Below, one piece after another: positions 1 through 9,066 of a stretch of 64,000 nt of DNA; within the stretch, counting starts at the first letter, position 1, and every line of letters begins with the position of its first letter. The notes under the pieces are model-generated. The model was not told where the DNA came from. It did not search any database and was given only the letters and a program-made list of their open reading frames with translations. The stretch lies in assembly GCA_942490705.1 (NCBI GenBank), contig CALNXY010000015.1:434001-498000 (forward strand). The letters are read 5' to 3'. The DNA is from JAGRCP01 sp942490705 (lineage in GTDB: Bacteria > Chloroflexota > Anaerolineae > Caldilineales > Caldilineaceae). A program made the position numbers and the translations under genes.

Positions 1-2
1 TG

Positions 3-101
3 CGCACGCGTGCGGAGACGATGGGTGAAGCAATCCGCGCCGAGGATGGCGTAGGGAAGGCCGTGGCTATCGTCGAGCGTGTGGCGGGGGAGACACTGTG
101 A
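3..101 (+). CDS. C-terminal end of a glycosyltransferase-like protein (partial)
   Basis: Only the last 32 codons lie inside the window, ending at the TGA at 99-101. The readable tail runs MGEAIRAEDG then a short helix ending AGETL. This resembles the C-terminal helix of UDP-glycosyltransferases of the MGT/UGT type, which commonly end in a G-I-R-x-E-D-G-V-x-x-A-V pattern. The family assignment rests on that short stretch only. The gene is followed at once by a perfect stem-loop, which suggests its transcription ends there, so it is probably unrelated to the photosynthesis genes on the other strand. Confidence 0.4.
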   Translation, partial: RTRAETMGEAIRAEDGVGKAVAIVERVAGETL

Positions 102-111
102 TTGCGATAAG

Positions 112-144
112 CATGAGCCACTCAAACCGTGTGAGTGGCTCATG
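112..144. terminator. Perfect 13-bp stem-loop between convergent genes
   Basis: Arms 112-124 and 132-144 (CATGAGCCACTCA and its exact complement) are separated by a 7-nt loop. The stem lies 10 nt after the glycosyltransferase stop and at the 3' side of the minus-strand operon ending at 240, so it could terminate both. No T-run follows on either strand, so it is only terminator-like. Confidence 0.5.
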
Positions 145-239
145 AGAAGCACCATATAGTGTGTGGCTGGCAGTCGTCAGACCAGAAAGGCCGTAGAGTG
201 TCGTTGCGTCCTGTCCAAAGCAGCCTCTACCGGCGACGC

Positions 240-521
240 CTAGAGCACGCCACTGCGAATCGCAGCAGCAATACGTTCTACGGGACGCGTAAACCCTTTC
301 TGGCTCATATCGGCCAAGTACTCCAGCGTGTTTGCGGCTTGATCGTCAAACTGAAGGCGAATGCCTTCAAAGCGGCAATTGTCGAAGATGGGCAATCCCC
401 CGCCTCCATACGTCAGCGCCACATTGATGAAGCGGCAATTGACAAAGCGCCGACCATCTACCGCCAACGACGTGCCTTCGAAGGTTTTTCCAGACTCAAC
501 TAACTCTTGTGCCACAGTCAT
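240..521 (-). CDS. Small pentapeptide-like protein, paralogue of its upstream neighbour
   Basis: A 93-residue soluble protein. Residues about 25-75 carry alternating F-x-x-C-x-F units and a Y-G-G-G-G-x-P-x-F-x-x-C-x-F motif, resembling a short pentapeptide-like beta structure, then a helix with N-T-L-E-Y-L. The same motif order occurs in the N-terminal part of the next gene upstream (526-1176), so the two are tandem paralogues. An AAGGGG Shine-Dalgarno lies just ahead of the ATG at 521, inside the end of that gene, so they are probably translationally coupled. It is the last gene of the alternative complex III run. Function is unknown; the family is seen as uncharacterised proteins. Confidence 0.7.
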   Translation of the reverse strand: MTVAQELVESGKTFEGTSLAVDGRRFVNCRFINVALTYGGGGLPIFDNCRFEGIRLQFDDQAANTLEYLADMSQKGFTRPVERIAAAIRSGVL

Positions 522-525
522 CTGC

Positions 526-1176
526 TCAATCCCCTTCAGTAATCAAACTCTGTATCCCTTGTTCGGAAATCAGCGAAATTGCTGTGTCGATGGGTATATG
601 GACCGTACCCTCTTCTCGGTCCACCCAGCCAAAGCTGTTCAGTCTTTCGATCTGATCGACTTGTAGCACGTCATACGACAGAGCCAAGTCTTCCGGCAGC
701 ACCGGGTAGAGTTCGAGCAGAGGGGTCGAGAAGAGGGGCTGTGCCGGATCGCTATTTAACAGCACGTTGTTTGGATAGTAGTAGTAGCCGTACCAAAGCG
801 CGGCGCCGAGTAGAATAGCAATCACGCTCAGGATGGCGCTGTAGAGAGCAAGGTGGCCGTAATTGCGCCCTGTATACACCGCCGGCGGCGAAACAGGTCG
901 ACCCGTTTGAGGTACATTGCCGGCCTCAACCTCGTTCAATATGCGCTCGGTTCCATAGGTGAGGCCAACGCTGCGCAGATTCTGCAGATACTGGGCCGTG
1001 CGAATCGCCGCACCGTCTAGCTGGAGCCCTGTCTGCCGAAATGTGCAGCTGCGAAAGACTGGCTTCTCGCCCCCACTATAGACCAACTGGCAGCTGTTAA
1101 ACTCACAGAATTCGTATTGATTCCCGTCGACTTCGACTCTTTGATTAGAATATCGTTCACTTCGATAAATGGCCAT
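526..1176 (-). CDS. Membrane protein with pentapeptide-like N-terminus and a G-W-V-D-R C-terminal motif
   Basis: A 216-residue protein in three parts. Residues about 1-75 resemble the neighbouring 93-residue protein (F-C-E-F-N-S-C, Y-S-G-G, F-R-S-C-T-F). One transmembrane helix follows at about 108-133, ending in a tyrosine cluster. The C-terminal domain contains L-N-S-F-G-W-V-D-R and I-P-I-D-T-A, a motif common in small proteins encoded beside respiratory oxidase and alternative complex III genes. I chose the ATG at 1176 because AGAGGAA lies 7-8 nt upstream; a GTG at 1182 is possible. It follows actE after a 190-nt gap on the same strand. A respiratory-complex accessory role is inferred from context only. 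Confidence 0.65.
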   Translation of the reverse strand: MAIYRSERYSNQRVEVDGNQYEFCEFNSCQLVYSGGEKPVFRSCTFRQTGLQLDGAAIRTAQYLQNLRSVGLTYGTERILNEVEAGNVPQTGRPVSPPAVYTGRNYGHLALYSAILSVIAILLGAALWYGYYYYPNNVLLNSDPAQPLFSTPLLELYPVLPEDLALSYDVLQVDQIERLNSFGWVDREEGTVHIPIDTAISLISEQGIQSLITEGD

Positions 1177-1367
1177 AGGCACTTTCCTCTACTGCTCTGC
1201 AAGCAGTATATGACATACTGCGGACTAGATGTCGATATAATCTTGCCCGAATACCTCAACATCAGTAGGACCGTTCAGGCACACGAAATCTGCTATCACT
1301 TGAGGTCAAGTCTGTCGCGCTACGTAATCCACAACTCAGCCTCTTGCAACCGCAGGCAATCCATGAC

Positions 1368-1967
1368 TCACTGTAGCGAATTAACGCTCTCTTGCACTTC
1401 TGCCGGCAATTCATCGAGATTGACGTCCTGGCTTAGTTGCAGCGTACGAATGTAGGCTGCAACCGCCCAGCGGTCTTCCGGTGGGACGCGCGCGGCATAG
1501 TTAAACATAATGCCCTGACCTTCAGCGATCACCTGGACATAGTGGCCGACCGGCTTGGAACGAATTTCCTCATCGTGGAAGGAAGCTGGACTAATGCCTT
1601 CTTCTGCAAGTACGCCGTCTCCGTTGCCCACGTAACCGTGACAAGGGGTGCAGAAGACATTGTAGCGCTCTTGCCCACGCAGAAGTAGCTCCTCCGTTAT
1701 CTCTACGGGGAACTCGTCAGTCAATTCGCCGTCGATCATGCCACGATAAAAGTGATCATCTTCGCGCAAGTAGCCGAAGGGAACCGCTTCAGGCAAAATG
1801 ACTTTGGCTGCGTACTTGAAATTCGGGTCCGCATCATAGGGCTCAGCGAATTTGGGCTGAACACGCATATTGCCGCATCCAGCAAGCAGCAACAGCGCTA
1901 CGGTCAGAACGAGGCTGCCAATGAGCCCACGTCGAATTGATCTAGAGTCTTTTCTGAAAGCTAGCAT
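1368..1967 (-). CDS. actE: Alternative complex III monoheme cytochrome c subunit ActE
   Basis: A 199-residue lipoprotein: a hydrophobic signal ends in the lipobox L-L-A-G-C near residue 31, so it should be anchored on the outer face of the membrane. A single heme c site C-T-P-C-H lies near residue 107, and the likely axial methionine is in G-I-M-F-N-Y near 152, followed by the terminal cytochrome helix R-W-A-V-A-A-Y-I-R. This matches the monoheme subunit of alternative complex III, which passes electrons from the pentaheme subunit to a soluble or reaction-centre-bound acceptor. Its start overlaps the end of actD by 7 nt, so the two are translated together. Confidence 0.93.
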   Translation of the reverse strand: MLAFRKDSRSIRRGLIGSLVLTVALLLLAGCGNMRVQPKFAEPYDADPNFKYAAKVILPEAVPFGYLREDDHFYRGMIDGELTDEFPVEITEELLLRGQERYNVFCTPCHGYVGNGDGVLAEEGISPASFHDEEIRSKPVGHYVQVIAEGQGIMFNYAARVPPEDRWAVAAYIRTLQLSQDVNLDELPAEVQESVNSLQ

Positions 1968-2509
1968 TTGGCCTCGCTTACCGATTTAGGATTAAGACTG
2001 TGCAAAAATGCAGTTGTGCCCGGCAGATCAAACTGTTCATCTGTCGTTTCGATACAGAGATAGAAGCGCTCGCCGGAGACTAGCTCGAAATTCGGCGCAT
2101 TGAAGATTGGGTGATAGGGCAGAGGCAGACCATTTGCGGCCAGCAATCCACCCGCAGCAGCAAATGCGCCGAAGAGTATAGCCAGTTCAAAGCAAATGAC
2201 GATAAAGGCAGGCACGCTGTTGAGGGGACGACCGCCGACATTGAGCGGATACGAGACGACATCCGTATAGTACTGCATCACGTATGCCGCAAATCCGCCA
2301 AAGACCATCGCAGCGAGCACAAACCAATGAAGGGGCACCGTCGAGCGTAGTGCCAGCGCGTCACCGAGCCCTTTTACCCAGTAGGGCGTATGGGCACGCA
2401 CGTTGCGGTAGCCGGCTGCACGGGTCTTTTCGGCCGCTTCGATGAGCGATTCGGGATCTCCAAATTCAGCGACAAGGCCGTAGAGATAGGGGCGTTCAGC
2501 GTCACTCAT
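1961..2509 (-). CDS. actD: Alternative complex III subunit ActD (DUF3341)
   Basis: A 182-residue membrane protein with the DUF3341 features: an N-terminal soluble part with Y-G-L-V-A-E-F and G-Y-R-N-V-R-A-H-T-P-Y, then two transmembrane helices at about 55-80 and 100-125, and a C-terminal soluble domain containing F-Y-L-C-I-E-T. ActD is a structural subunit of the quinol-oxidising alternative complex III. AAGGAGA sits 7 nt before the ATG at 2509, which decides this start over a longer frame. The gene begins just before the actC stop codon, and ends overlapping actE. Confidence 0.93.
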   Translation of the reverse strand: MSDAERPYLYGLVAEFGDPESLIEAAEKTRAAGYRNVRAHTPYWVKGLGDALALRSTVPLHWFVLAAMVFGGFAAYVMQYYTDVVSYPLNVGGRPLNSVPAFIVICFELAILFGAFAAAGGLLAANGLPLPYHPIFNAPNFELVSGERFYLCIETTDEQFDLPGTTAFLHSLNPKSVSEAKC

Positions 2510-2513
2510 AATT

Positions 2514-3923
2514 TTAATCTCCTTGCGGACTTGTAGGCGATACCGGACGACCGTGGATTGACTCTTCCTCAATCAGCTCCTGCGTCTCGAACATGGGGAT
2601 CATGGGCAAGAAGCGGATGAAGAGGAAGACCAAGACCAGGAACAGGCCGAACGGTGCGATAACGGTCGCCCAATCCCATGCTCCCGGCTCAAAGACTCGG
2701 CGCATGGAGGGAAGATAGGAAACGCTCAGGCTAGCCGCAACAATCACAAAGCGCTCAATCCACATGCCCACCAAGATAAAGGCAGAAAGAGCAAACAGCC
2801 TAGGCAGATTGGTACGCATGCCCTTGAACCAAAGCAACTGACTCGCAACCACATTCAAGCCAATCATCAGCCAAAAATATGGCGCATACGGACCAACCGT
2901 ACGTGAGGCCAGTACGAGACCTTCCTCGTAGTTGCCCGTATACCAGGGAGCAAAGATCTCGCCCAGATAACCCAAGCCGACAATCAACCCCGTCACAAGC
3001 ATCAGCTTGCCGCCGTTGTCGAAATGTTTGAGCGTAATCATCTCTTGCAGTCCCAGAGCAGAGCGAAGCGGAATCGTAATCATCATGACCAGCGCCAACC
3101 CAGAGAAAACAGCACCGGCGACGAAGTAAGGCGGGAAATTGGTGTGATGCCAGCCAGCCAAGAGACCAACAGCAAAGTCTGTGGCAACGATGCTATGAAC
3201 CGAAATCACCAGCGGCGTCGCCAGCGCTGCGAGCAAGAAGGTTGTCTTGTGATAGCGTTCCCAGTGCTCGGCATCGCCCCGCCATCCCATTGAGAGGGCA
3301 CCGTAAATGGTCTTGACGAAACGATTCTGGGCCTTGTCACGCATAGACGCCAGATCCGGCAGCATGCCGATAAACCAGAAGATGGCTGAGACCGTCAGAT
3401 ATGTATTGATGGCGAAGAAGTCCCAGACCAACGGGCTGCGCCACTGGGGGTTCAGCATCAGGGAGTCTGGATAGGGCGCCAACCAGAATGCCAACCAGGG
3501 TCGGCCAAGATGGAAAATGGGGAAGAGGCCGGCACATGCCAAAGCGAAAATCGTCATGGCCTCGGCAAAGCGGCTCAATGACGTTCGCCACTCTTGACGC
3601 ATCAACAGCAGAATTGCCGAAATCAGCGTACCGGCATGGCCAATCCCGATCCAGAAGACCAGATTGACGATGGCCACGCCCCATACGACAGGCGTGTTGA
3701 TGGCCCAAATGCCAACACCCTGCGTTACAATGTTTACCAGTACAAAACCCAACAGCAGAAGCAAGGCAGAGGAGGCAAAGAAGCCGATCCACCACCAAAG
3801 CGGCGTCCCTAACCGAAGAACAATGCCCGTAATCTTGTCCGCCACCGCACTTGGCGTCAGCCAAGAGGCAAAAGTGTCTTCTAGATTGTTGGCAGAGTTC
3901 TCGTCATACTTGTCAGATAACAT
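2514..3923 (-). CDS. actC: Alternative complex III NrfD-like membrane subunit ActC
   Basis: A 469-residue polytopic NrfD/PsrC-family protein with about ten transmembrane helices. Characteristic segments are F-W-I-G-I-G-H-A-G-T-L-I-S-A-I-L, F-H-L-G-R-P-W-L and M-W-I-E-R-F-V-I-V. In alternative complex III, ActC carries the quinol-binding site next to the iron-sulfur subunit ActB. Size and gene order (actB immediately upstream, actD downstream) agree with the family. The ATG at 3923 is 39 nt after the actB stop. The C-terminus is an acidic and proline-rich cytoplasmic tail. Confidence 0.95.
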   Translation of the reverse strand: MLSDKYDENSANNLEDTFASWLTPSAVADKITGIVLRLGTPLWWWIGFFASSALLLLLGFVLVNIVTQGVGIWAINTPVVWGVAIVNLVFWIGIGHAGTLISAILLLMRQEWRTSLSRFAEAMTIFALACAGLFPIFHLGRPWLAFWLAPYPDSLMLNPQWRSPLVWDFFAINTYLTVSAIFWFIGMLPDLASMRDKAQNRFVKTIYGALSMGWRGDAEHWERYHKTTFLLAALATPLVISVHSIVATDFAVGLLAGWHHTNFPPYFVAGAVFSGLALVMMITIPLRSALGLQEMITLKHFDNGGKLMLVTGLIVGLGYLGEIFAPWYTGNYEEGLVLASRTVGPYAPYFWLMIGLNVVASQLLWFKGMRTNLPRLFALSAFILVGMWIERFVIVAASLSVSYLPSMRRVFEPGAWDWATVIAPFGLFLVLVFLFIRFLPMIPMFETQELIEEESIHGRPVSPTSPQGD

Positions 3924-3962
3924 AGTCTCTTCTCACCCTCATGATGTCTCAGTCAACCCTGC

Positions 3963-6941
3963 CTAGGACGGGGCTTCGCCTTCAACCGGATTAGTAATGC
4001 GAGCCAGATAGGTCGTGCGAGGTAGCGTATTGAGCTTTTTCAACAGGCTGTAGTCTTGAGGCTGCTTCTTCTCCTCCACTACCTGGCTGTCGGGATTGTT
4101 AATGTCGCCAAAGACGATGGCTTGGGTCGGACAGGCGCCGGCGCAAGCCGGAACAATTGCGCCGTCTGGAATGGGAAGATTCTGGTTGCCGGCCTCAATG
4201 CGCGCCCGGCTGATGCGCTGCACACAATAGGTGCATTTCTCCATCACACCTCGTGCGCGCACCGTTACGTCCGGATTGCGCATCTCCATCCAGATTGGAT
4301 CGTCATCGACATAGTCAAAGAAATTGAAGCGTCGCACGCCATAAGGACAGTTTGCTGAACAGTAGCGAGTGCCCACGCAGCGGTTGTAGACCATCTCATT
4401 CAGGCCTTCATTGCCGTGAACGGTAGCCTGAACAGGACAGACCACCTCACATGGCGCCTGTTCACAATGGACGCATGCCACGGGCTGGAAGTAGATCTGC
4501 GGATTCGCCGGATCACCCTCGTAATACTGGTCGATCCGGATCCAGTGCATGTCGCGTCCCCGCATGACTTCATCCTTGCCAACAGTCGGCACGGTGTTCT
4601 CGGATTGACACGCAATCATGCAGCCGTTGCAGCCGATGCAGGCCGTTAGGTCAATTGACATGCCCCAGGAATACCCATCGTACTGGAACTCATCAGAGTA
4701 GAAGCTGACGACATCCTCATATTCCCGCTCGCTGGCATATTCGGGCGCGTTCAAGAACTGCTCCAGTGTGATCGTCTGGACGGGATCCTCGCTGGCAGAC
4801 ATTACATGCGTCAACTGGGTCGAGGCAAGTGCATAACGCAGACCGGTTGGGCTAACCTGTAGCCCCGACGCAATCCACGGCGCCTCACTCGTGCGCAGCG
4901 GATATGCGTCAAACCCGACGTTCAGACCGGGAGCGCTGCCTGCCGTCTGGCCATAGCCGATTGTTACCGTGACAGAATTATCGGCATGGCCCGGCAGGAT
5001 CCAAGTTGGTGCGGTGACCGTATTGCCGCCTGCCGTAAGCTCGATCAGATCGCCATTCGTCACGCCCAGGTTCTCCGCAAGGGCAGGACCCATCAGAGCC
5101 ACATTGTCCCAGGTCAACTTCGACATGGGCCTCGGCAGCTCTTGCAGCCAGCTGTTACCGGCAAAGCGCCCGTCCCAAACTGACGGATCAGGCCGCACGA
5201 CCAACTCTATGCCGTCATTTACTGCGGCAGTGGGCAGATCAGAGAGAGACTGGAGCGCCGGCGTCACCTCCGCCGCCGCTGATCCTTCGATCACACCGTC
5301 GTGAAGCGCCTTGCGCCACGCGGCGTCGCTTTCGCCTCCACCCAGCTGCTCTTGCCAGTAGGAGTAGACGAGCTCATAATCGGTGCGATCGTCACCCTGG
5401 AGGATAGCCAGCAGCTGATGGGCTGAGCGGACCGTGTCGTAGAGGGGGCCGATTGGCGGTTGGACCAAACTGGCCGTCCCGTCGTATGCGCGTGCGTCGC
5501 CCCACTCTTCTGCATAGTGCGTTTGCGGCAGGCGCCACGTCGACACAAGCGAAGTCTCATTCACCACTTGGGAAAGGTGAGCGCTCAGCGGGACGGCGGC
5601 CAGCGCATCGCCGAATGCATAGTCTGCAGGCGCGGTATAGACAGGGTTACCGCCAATCATCACCAGTACGTCGACCGAACCTGCAGCCATGTCGGCGACC
5701 AGCTCGCCCAAATCCGCAAGCTGATTGACCGGGTTGGCCGGCACAGGCTCCGTATAGACTACGGTCGAGCCGACATTGCCAAGCGCATCGTTGATGGCGT
5801 GGGCCAAAGCATGAACTGTAGGCGATTGCGTCGCACCGGCAATGACGATTCCGGCGCCCTCGTTGGCCTCCAGTTCGGCAACGACTGTGTTGAGCCAGGC
5901 GGCATCCCAACTGCCCGAGCCGCCCTCAACGCCGCTGACACCCACCGCCTGCGCAAGAGCTTGAGCAAAGGCTTCGATTTCGCTTGACCGTAGCGGCAAC
6001 CGTTCGTCCGCCATTGCGCCAGTAATCGTCGGCGTGCTTTCGACCACGAAGAGACGGCTCATGTCGGCGGCATCATCGCCGACTCGTACTTTGCGCCCTG
6101 CCGCAAAATCGCGTGCGTAGCGCACACTGCCGGGCAGTTCGCTGAGGAAATCTGAGTCAAGTGCCAGAATCGTCTTGGCTTCATCAAACTGATAGACCGT
6201 ATTGACCGGCTCACCGAAAGCAAGTTCCGCGCCGACCGTCGCGCCGTCATACGCCATCGGCTCGTACTGATGCCAGCGTGCGTTGGGGAAGGCGTCCAAA
6301 AGGGTCTCGAGTTGATTTGCCAGCGAGGGAGAGGTCACCGTCTCCGTAAGAATACGCAGATTTGTCGAGGGGTCCAGCGCATCGTCCAGCGCGCTTTCGA
6401 ATGCTTCCCAGGAAGTGATGCCGTCTTGATTGCTGACGTTAAGCGAGCGATCGGGATCATAGAGTTGGAGCAAAGACGCAATCGTCATGGCGTCGCTACT
6501 GCCAAGTGAAGCCGGATGATTGGGATTGCCAGAGACCTGCGATGGACGTCCATCATTTGTTTGCAGCAGAATACCTCGCCCGTAACCGGATAGCGTAACC
6601 GTCGACGCAAAATAGAGTGGCACGCCCGGCACGACAAACTCAGGCTTTTCCACATAAGGTAGGATTAGCCCATTGGGGGGACGATTATTGGTATTGCAGC
6701 TAGTAATGCCCATCATGACCAATGCCGCGCCGCTTAGGCGCAGGAAGGTTCGACGATCGAGCTTATTCTGATTGATGAGCGCCGCTTGCCGCGGATTTTG
6801 TTCCAGAAAGATAGCAAATTCTTCAGGATTGTCGAGCTCATCCAGACTACGCCACTGCTTTCGTGGGCCGCTTTCCGATGCAACACTTTCATTGGCAGTG
6901 TGATCGAAAGATGATTGATCATACAGATTAATTTGCGCCAT
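3963..6941 (-). CDS. actB: Alternative complex III iron-sulfur/molybdopterin-like subunit ActB
   Basis: A 992-residue periplasmic subunit. A twin-arginine signal (R-R-T-F-L-R-L-S-G-A-A-L, about residues 64-75) sits after an N-terminal extension, as in other ActB proteins. Residues about 90-735 form a molybdopterin-oxidoreductase-like domain that in this family lacks the cofactor. Residues about 755-960 form a ferredoxin-like domain with four cysteine groups: C-I-G-C-N-G-C, C-V-H-C-x4-C-x3-C-P, C-x4-Y-C-x3-C-P and C-T-Y-C with C-A-G-A-C-P. These bind the three [4Fe-4S] and one [3Fe-4S] clusters known for ActB. It sits between actA (12-nt gap) and actC. Length is normal for the family. Confidence 0.95.
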   Translation of the reverse strand: MAQINLYDQSSFDHTANESVASESGPRKQWRSLDELDNPEEFAIFLEQNPRQAALINQNKLDRRTFLRLSGAALVMMGITSCNTNNRPPNGLILPYVEKPEFVVPGVPLYFASTVTLSGYGRGILLQTNDGRPSQVSGNPNHPASLGSSDAMTIASLLQLYDPDRSLNVSNQDGITSWEAFESALDDALDPSTNLRILTETVTSPSLANQLETLLDAFPNARWHQYEPMAYDGATVGAELAFGEPVNTVYQFDEAKTILALDSDFLSELPGSVRYARDFAAGRKVRVGDDAADMSRLFVVESTPTITGAMADERLPLRSSEIEAFAQALAQAVGVSGVEGGSGSWDAAWLNTVVAELEANEGAGIVIAGATQSPTVHALAHAINDALGNVGSTVVYTEPVPANPVNQLADLGELVADMAAGSVDVLVMIGGNPVYTAPADYAFGDALAAVPLSAHLSQVVNETSLVSTWRLPQTHYAEEWGDARAYDGTASLVQPPIGPLYDTVRSAHQLLAILQGDDRTDYELVYSYWQEQLGGGESDAAWRKALHDGVIEGSAAAEVTPALQSLSDLPTAAVNDGIELVVRPDPSVWDGRFAGNSWLQELPRPMSKLTWDNVALMGPALAENLGVTNGDLIELTAGGNTVTAPTWILPGHADNSVTVTIGYGQTAGSAPGLNVGFDAYPLRTSEAPWIASGLQVSPTGLRYALASTQLTHVMSASEDPVQTITLEQFLNAPEYASEREYEDVVSFYSDEFQYDGYSWGMSIDLTACIGCNGCMIACQSENTVPTVGKDEVMRGRDMHWIRIDQYYEGDPANPQIYFQPVACVHCEQAPCEVVCPVQATVHGNEGLNEMVYNRCVGTRYCSANCPYGVRRFNFFDYVDDDPIWMEMRNPDVTVRARGVMEKCTYCVQRISRARIEAGNQNLPIPDGAIVPACAGACPTQAIVFGDINNPDSQVVEEKKQPQDYSLLKKLNTLPRTTYLARITNPVEGEAPS

Positions 6942-6952
6942 ACTAACCCTCT

Positions 6953-7672
6953 CTAGCGGTGACAGACTGAACAGTTGCCCAGTCCCTCAACATCAACATG
7001 GTTGAGCTCAATTAACTCGGCGTCAGATAACATATCCGAGCCTCCATCCTCCCCGATCTGCAGCAAAATACTTGCCTGCCGCTGATCTAGCGCTGCCTCC
7101 TCGGGGTCATAGCCGTGCGTCGTCACTTCAGCCACGGGCCGCAGGTTAGGCCCAGGGTTCAGGTGGCAGTCGAGGCACCAGCGCATCGTCATCGTTTCCA
7201 CCTGCCAGACGATCGGCATCTGATCGACGCGGCCGTGGCATGTCTCGCAGCCCACGCCGGCATTGATATGAGCGCTGTGGTTAAAGTAGACATAGTCTGC
7301 AAGATCATGCACCTTCTGCCACGGTATGCGCTCATCCGTCGCATAGCTTTCTCGCACAGGTTGCAGTAGCTCGCTGTAGGTGGCGATTTGGGAATGGCAC
7401 GTCATGCATGTGTGTGTGTCGGGAATCCCGGCATAGGCCGCCGTTTCGACGGAAGTGTGGCAGTAGAGACAGTCCACATTGAGCTGGCCGGAATGGAGTT
7501 CGTGACTGAAGCGAACCGGCTGCTCGACCGGAATACCGACCGGATTCTTTGTGTATGGCGAAAACATGCGCAGAATGAGATATCCGATCAGCAACACAGT
7601 CACCAGCCCAATGAGCACGATGCTGATCTTCGCTAATGTATTGGCCCCAGGAGTAAAAGTTTGTTGTGACAT
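6953..7672 (-). CDS. actA: Alternative complex III pentaheme cytochrome c subunit ActA
   Basis: A 239-residue protein with one N-terminal transmembrane anchor (about 15-36) and five heme c sites: C-L-Y-C-H, C-M-T-C-H, C-E-T-C-H, C-L-D-C-H and, at the very C-terminus, C-S-V-C-H. Conserved extra histidines (F-S-H-E-L-H, F-N-H-S-A-H) are likely axial ligands. This is the defining pentaheme subunit of alternative complex III. It lies between actF and actB on the same strand. Confidence 0.95.
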   Translation of the reverse strand: MSQQTFTPGANTLAKISIVLIGLVTVLLIGYLILRMFSPYTKNPVGIPVEQPVRFSHELHSGQLNVDCLYCHTSVETAAYAGIPDTHTCMTCHSQIATYSELLQPVRESYATDERIPWQKVHDLADYVYFNHSAHINAGVGCETCHGRVDQMPIVWQVETMTMRWCLDCHLNPGPNLRPVAEVTTHGYDPEEAALDQRQASILLQIGEDGGSDMLSDAELIELNHVDVEGLGNCSVCHR

Positions 7673-7759
7673 ATGGGTTACCAGTCTAGGTTAAAAAACA
7701 GAGTACTTTACCAATAAACGGACTGTAGCACCTGGCTACGCGCGCTTCATTGCAGACGA

Positions 7760-8983
7760 TCAATTGACGGCAGACGCCGGCGTGTCTAACTCACCGTGTG
7801 CAAAGGAATCGCCCTCTACTTCCGCCAGATCATCGAGTACCGGATGGTGAACGGGAATCAGACGCTCTTTGCCAAGGAACCAGAAGTAGCCCGCCAGCCA
7901 AAGCGCGCCGACAGCAAGCGGCAAAACGATATCAAGCCAGCTGATCGCAAGCGTTGGACTGAAAGCGGGTTGGACGATCCAGGTCACTTCAACCCAGTGA
8001 GAAATAAGCACAAGAACGCTGACTATGCTGACATAAGCGAGCGTTTTCTTGGGCACAGGGATCAAGAGCAATATGAGCGGAATGACGAGATTGAAAACGA
8101 TCAGGAAGAGAGCAAAATACTCCCAGCCCCCCGTCATGCGAGGTTCGTACCAGCGCGCCTCTTTGGGGAGATTGGCGTGCCACATGATCAGGTACTGGAA
8201 GTACTGCATGTAGCCCCAGACCATGATCGTGCCGAGCTGTAACATGGCCAGGTCATTAACCACCCGCTGGTTGACAACATTGGCCACCGACTCATAGCGA
8301 ACCAAGAAGAGCAGTGTCACGATTAGAAAGGCCAACCCCACCATTGCCTGTCGCGCAACGGCAAGCCATCCATACAGGCTAGAGAACCAGTATGGATCCA
8401 ATGACATTGTCCAGTCTACAGACGCAACAAACGCTCCCGTAACAGCAAAAAAGACTGCACCCACGCCAGCGATATTGCGCACACGGCGCTGCGCATCGTC
8501 AGAGCCCGATTCATCATAGCTGTGGAGAGCACTACGCAGCAGGAACGCCAGGCCGATCCAGACGACAAAAGCCACGACACTGCGCAACACCCAGAACCAT
8601 AGCGTCAAGTAATTAATGCGATCGGGAGACAGGTGGGCGAGTTCGAAATAGTCGGGCGCAGTCCACGGATAAAGGACGTTGAGCCCAAAGAGAATGGGCA
8701 CAAAGAGAATGGCCAAAACGGCCAGCGTCAAGCCACCGACAAGCGCCGGCCGCTGCACGGCCGCGCCCCAGCGACTTCGGATCAGCACCGCGACCAAGAG
8801 CACACCCAGACAACCTAAGGCAATCTCAGACCAGTAGACGAAAGCGCTGAGATATGCAGGAAAAAAACTTTCCGTCATCGCAACCGCGCTCGCCACGATC
8901 AGCACAATGCCGGCGATTGCGAGAACGATAAGAAAAACGGGCGCTACGGCGAGACGTACTTCTGATGATTCTGAACGTTGCAT
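7760..8983 (-). CDS. actF: Alternative complex III membrane subunit ActF
   Basis: A 407-residue integral membrane protein with about ten helices, of the second NrfD-like type of alternative complex III (quinol:cytochrome c oxidoreductase quinone-binding subunit 2). Recognisable segments include Y-L-T-L-W-F-W-V-L-R and W-H-A-N-L-P-K-E-A-R-W-Y between helices. AGGAGG lies 4 nt before the ATG at 8983, which fixes the start over a longer frame beginning at 9004. It is the first gene of the operon. The order F-A-B-C-D-E differs from the A-B-E-C-D-F-G order I recall for Chloroflexus. No actG-like gene is recognised here. Confidence 0.9.
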   Translation of the reverse strand: MQRSESSEVRLAVAPVFLIVLAIAGIVLIVASAVAMTESFFPAYLSAFVYWSEIALGCLGVLLVAVLIRSRWGAAVQRPALVGGLTLAVLAILFVPILFGLNVLYPWTAPDYFELAHLSPDRINYLTLWFWVLRSVVAFVVWIGLAFLLRSALHSYDESGSDDAQRRVRNIAGVGAVFFAVTGAFVASVDWTMSLDPYWFSSLYGWLAVARQAMVGLAFLIVTLLFLVRYESVANVVNQRVVNDLAMLQLGTIMVWGYMQYFQYLIMWHANLPKEARWYEPRMTGGWEYFALFLIVFNLVIPLILLLIPVPKKTLAYVSIVSVLVLISHWVEVTWIVQPAFSPTLAISWLDIVLPLAVGALWLAGYFWFLGKERLIPVHHPVLDDLAEVEGDSFAHGELDTPASAVN

Positions 8984-9037
8984 GGTACCTCCTGCCCAGT
9001 GCAATCAGCGGAGAGAACAAAAACGATAAAGTGTAGA

Positions 9038-9066
9038 ATTATGGGAAATGGGAATCTGACTTTCTA
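9038..9066 (-). promoter_or_regulatory. Candidate promoter of the alternative complex III operon
   Basis: On the minus strand a -35-like TAGAAA (9061-9066) is separated by 17 nt from a -10-like CATAAT (9038-9043), about 55 nt before the actF ATG. Matches to consensus are 4/6 and 5/6. Spacing and position fit a sigma-70-type promoter, but the -35 match is modest. Confidence 0.4.
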
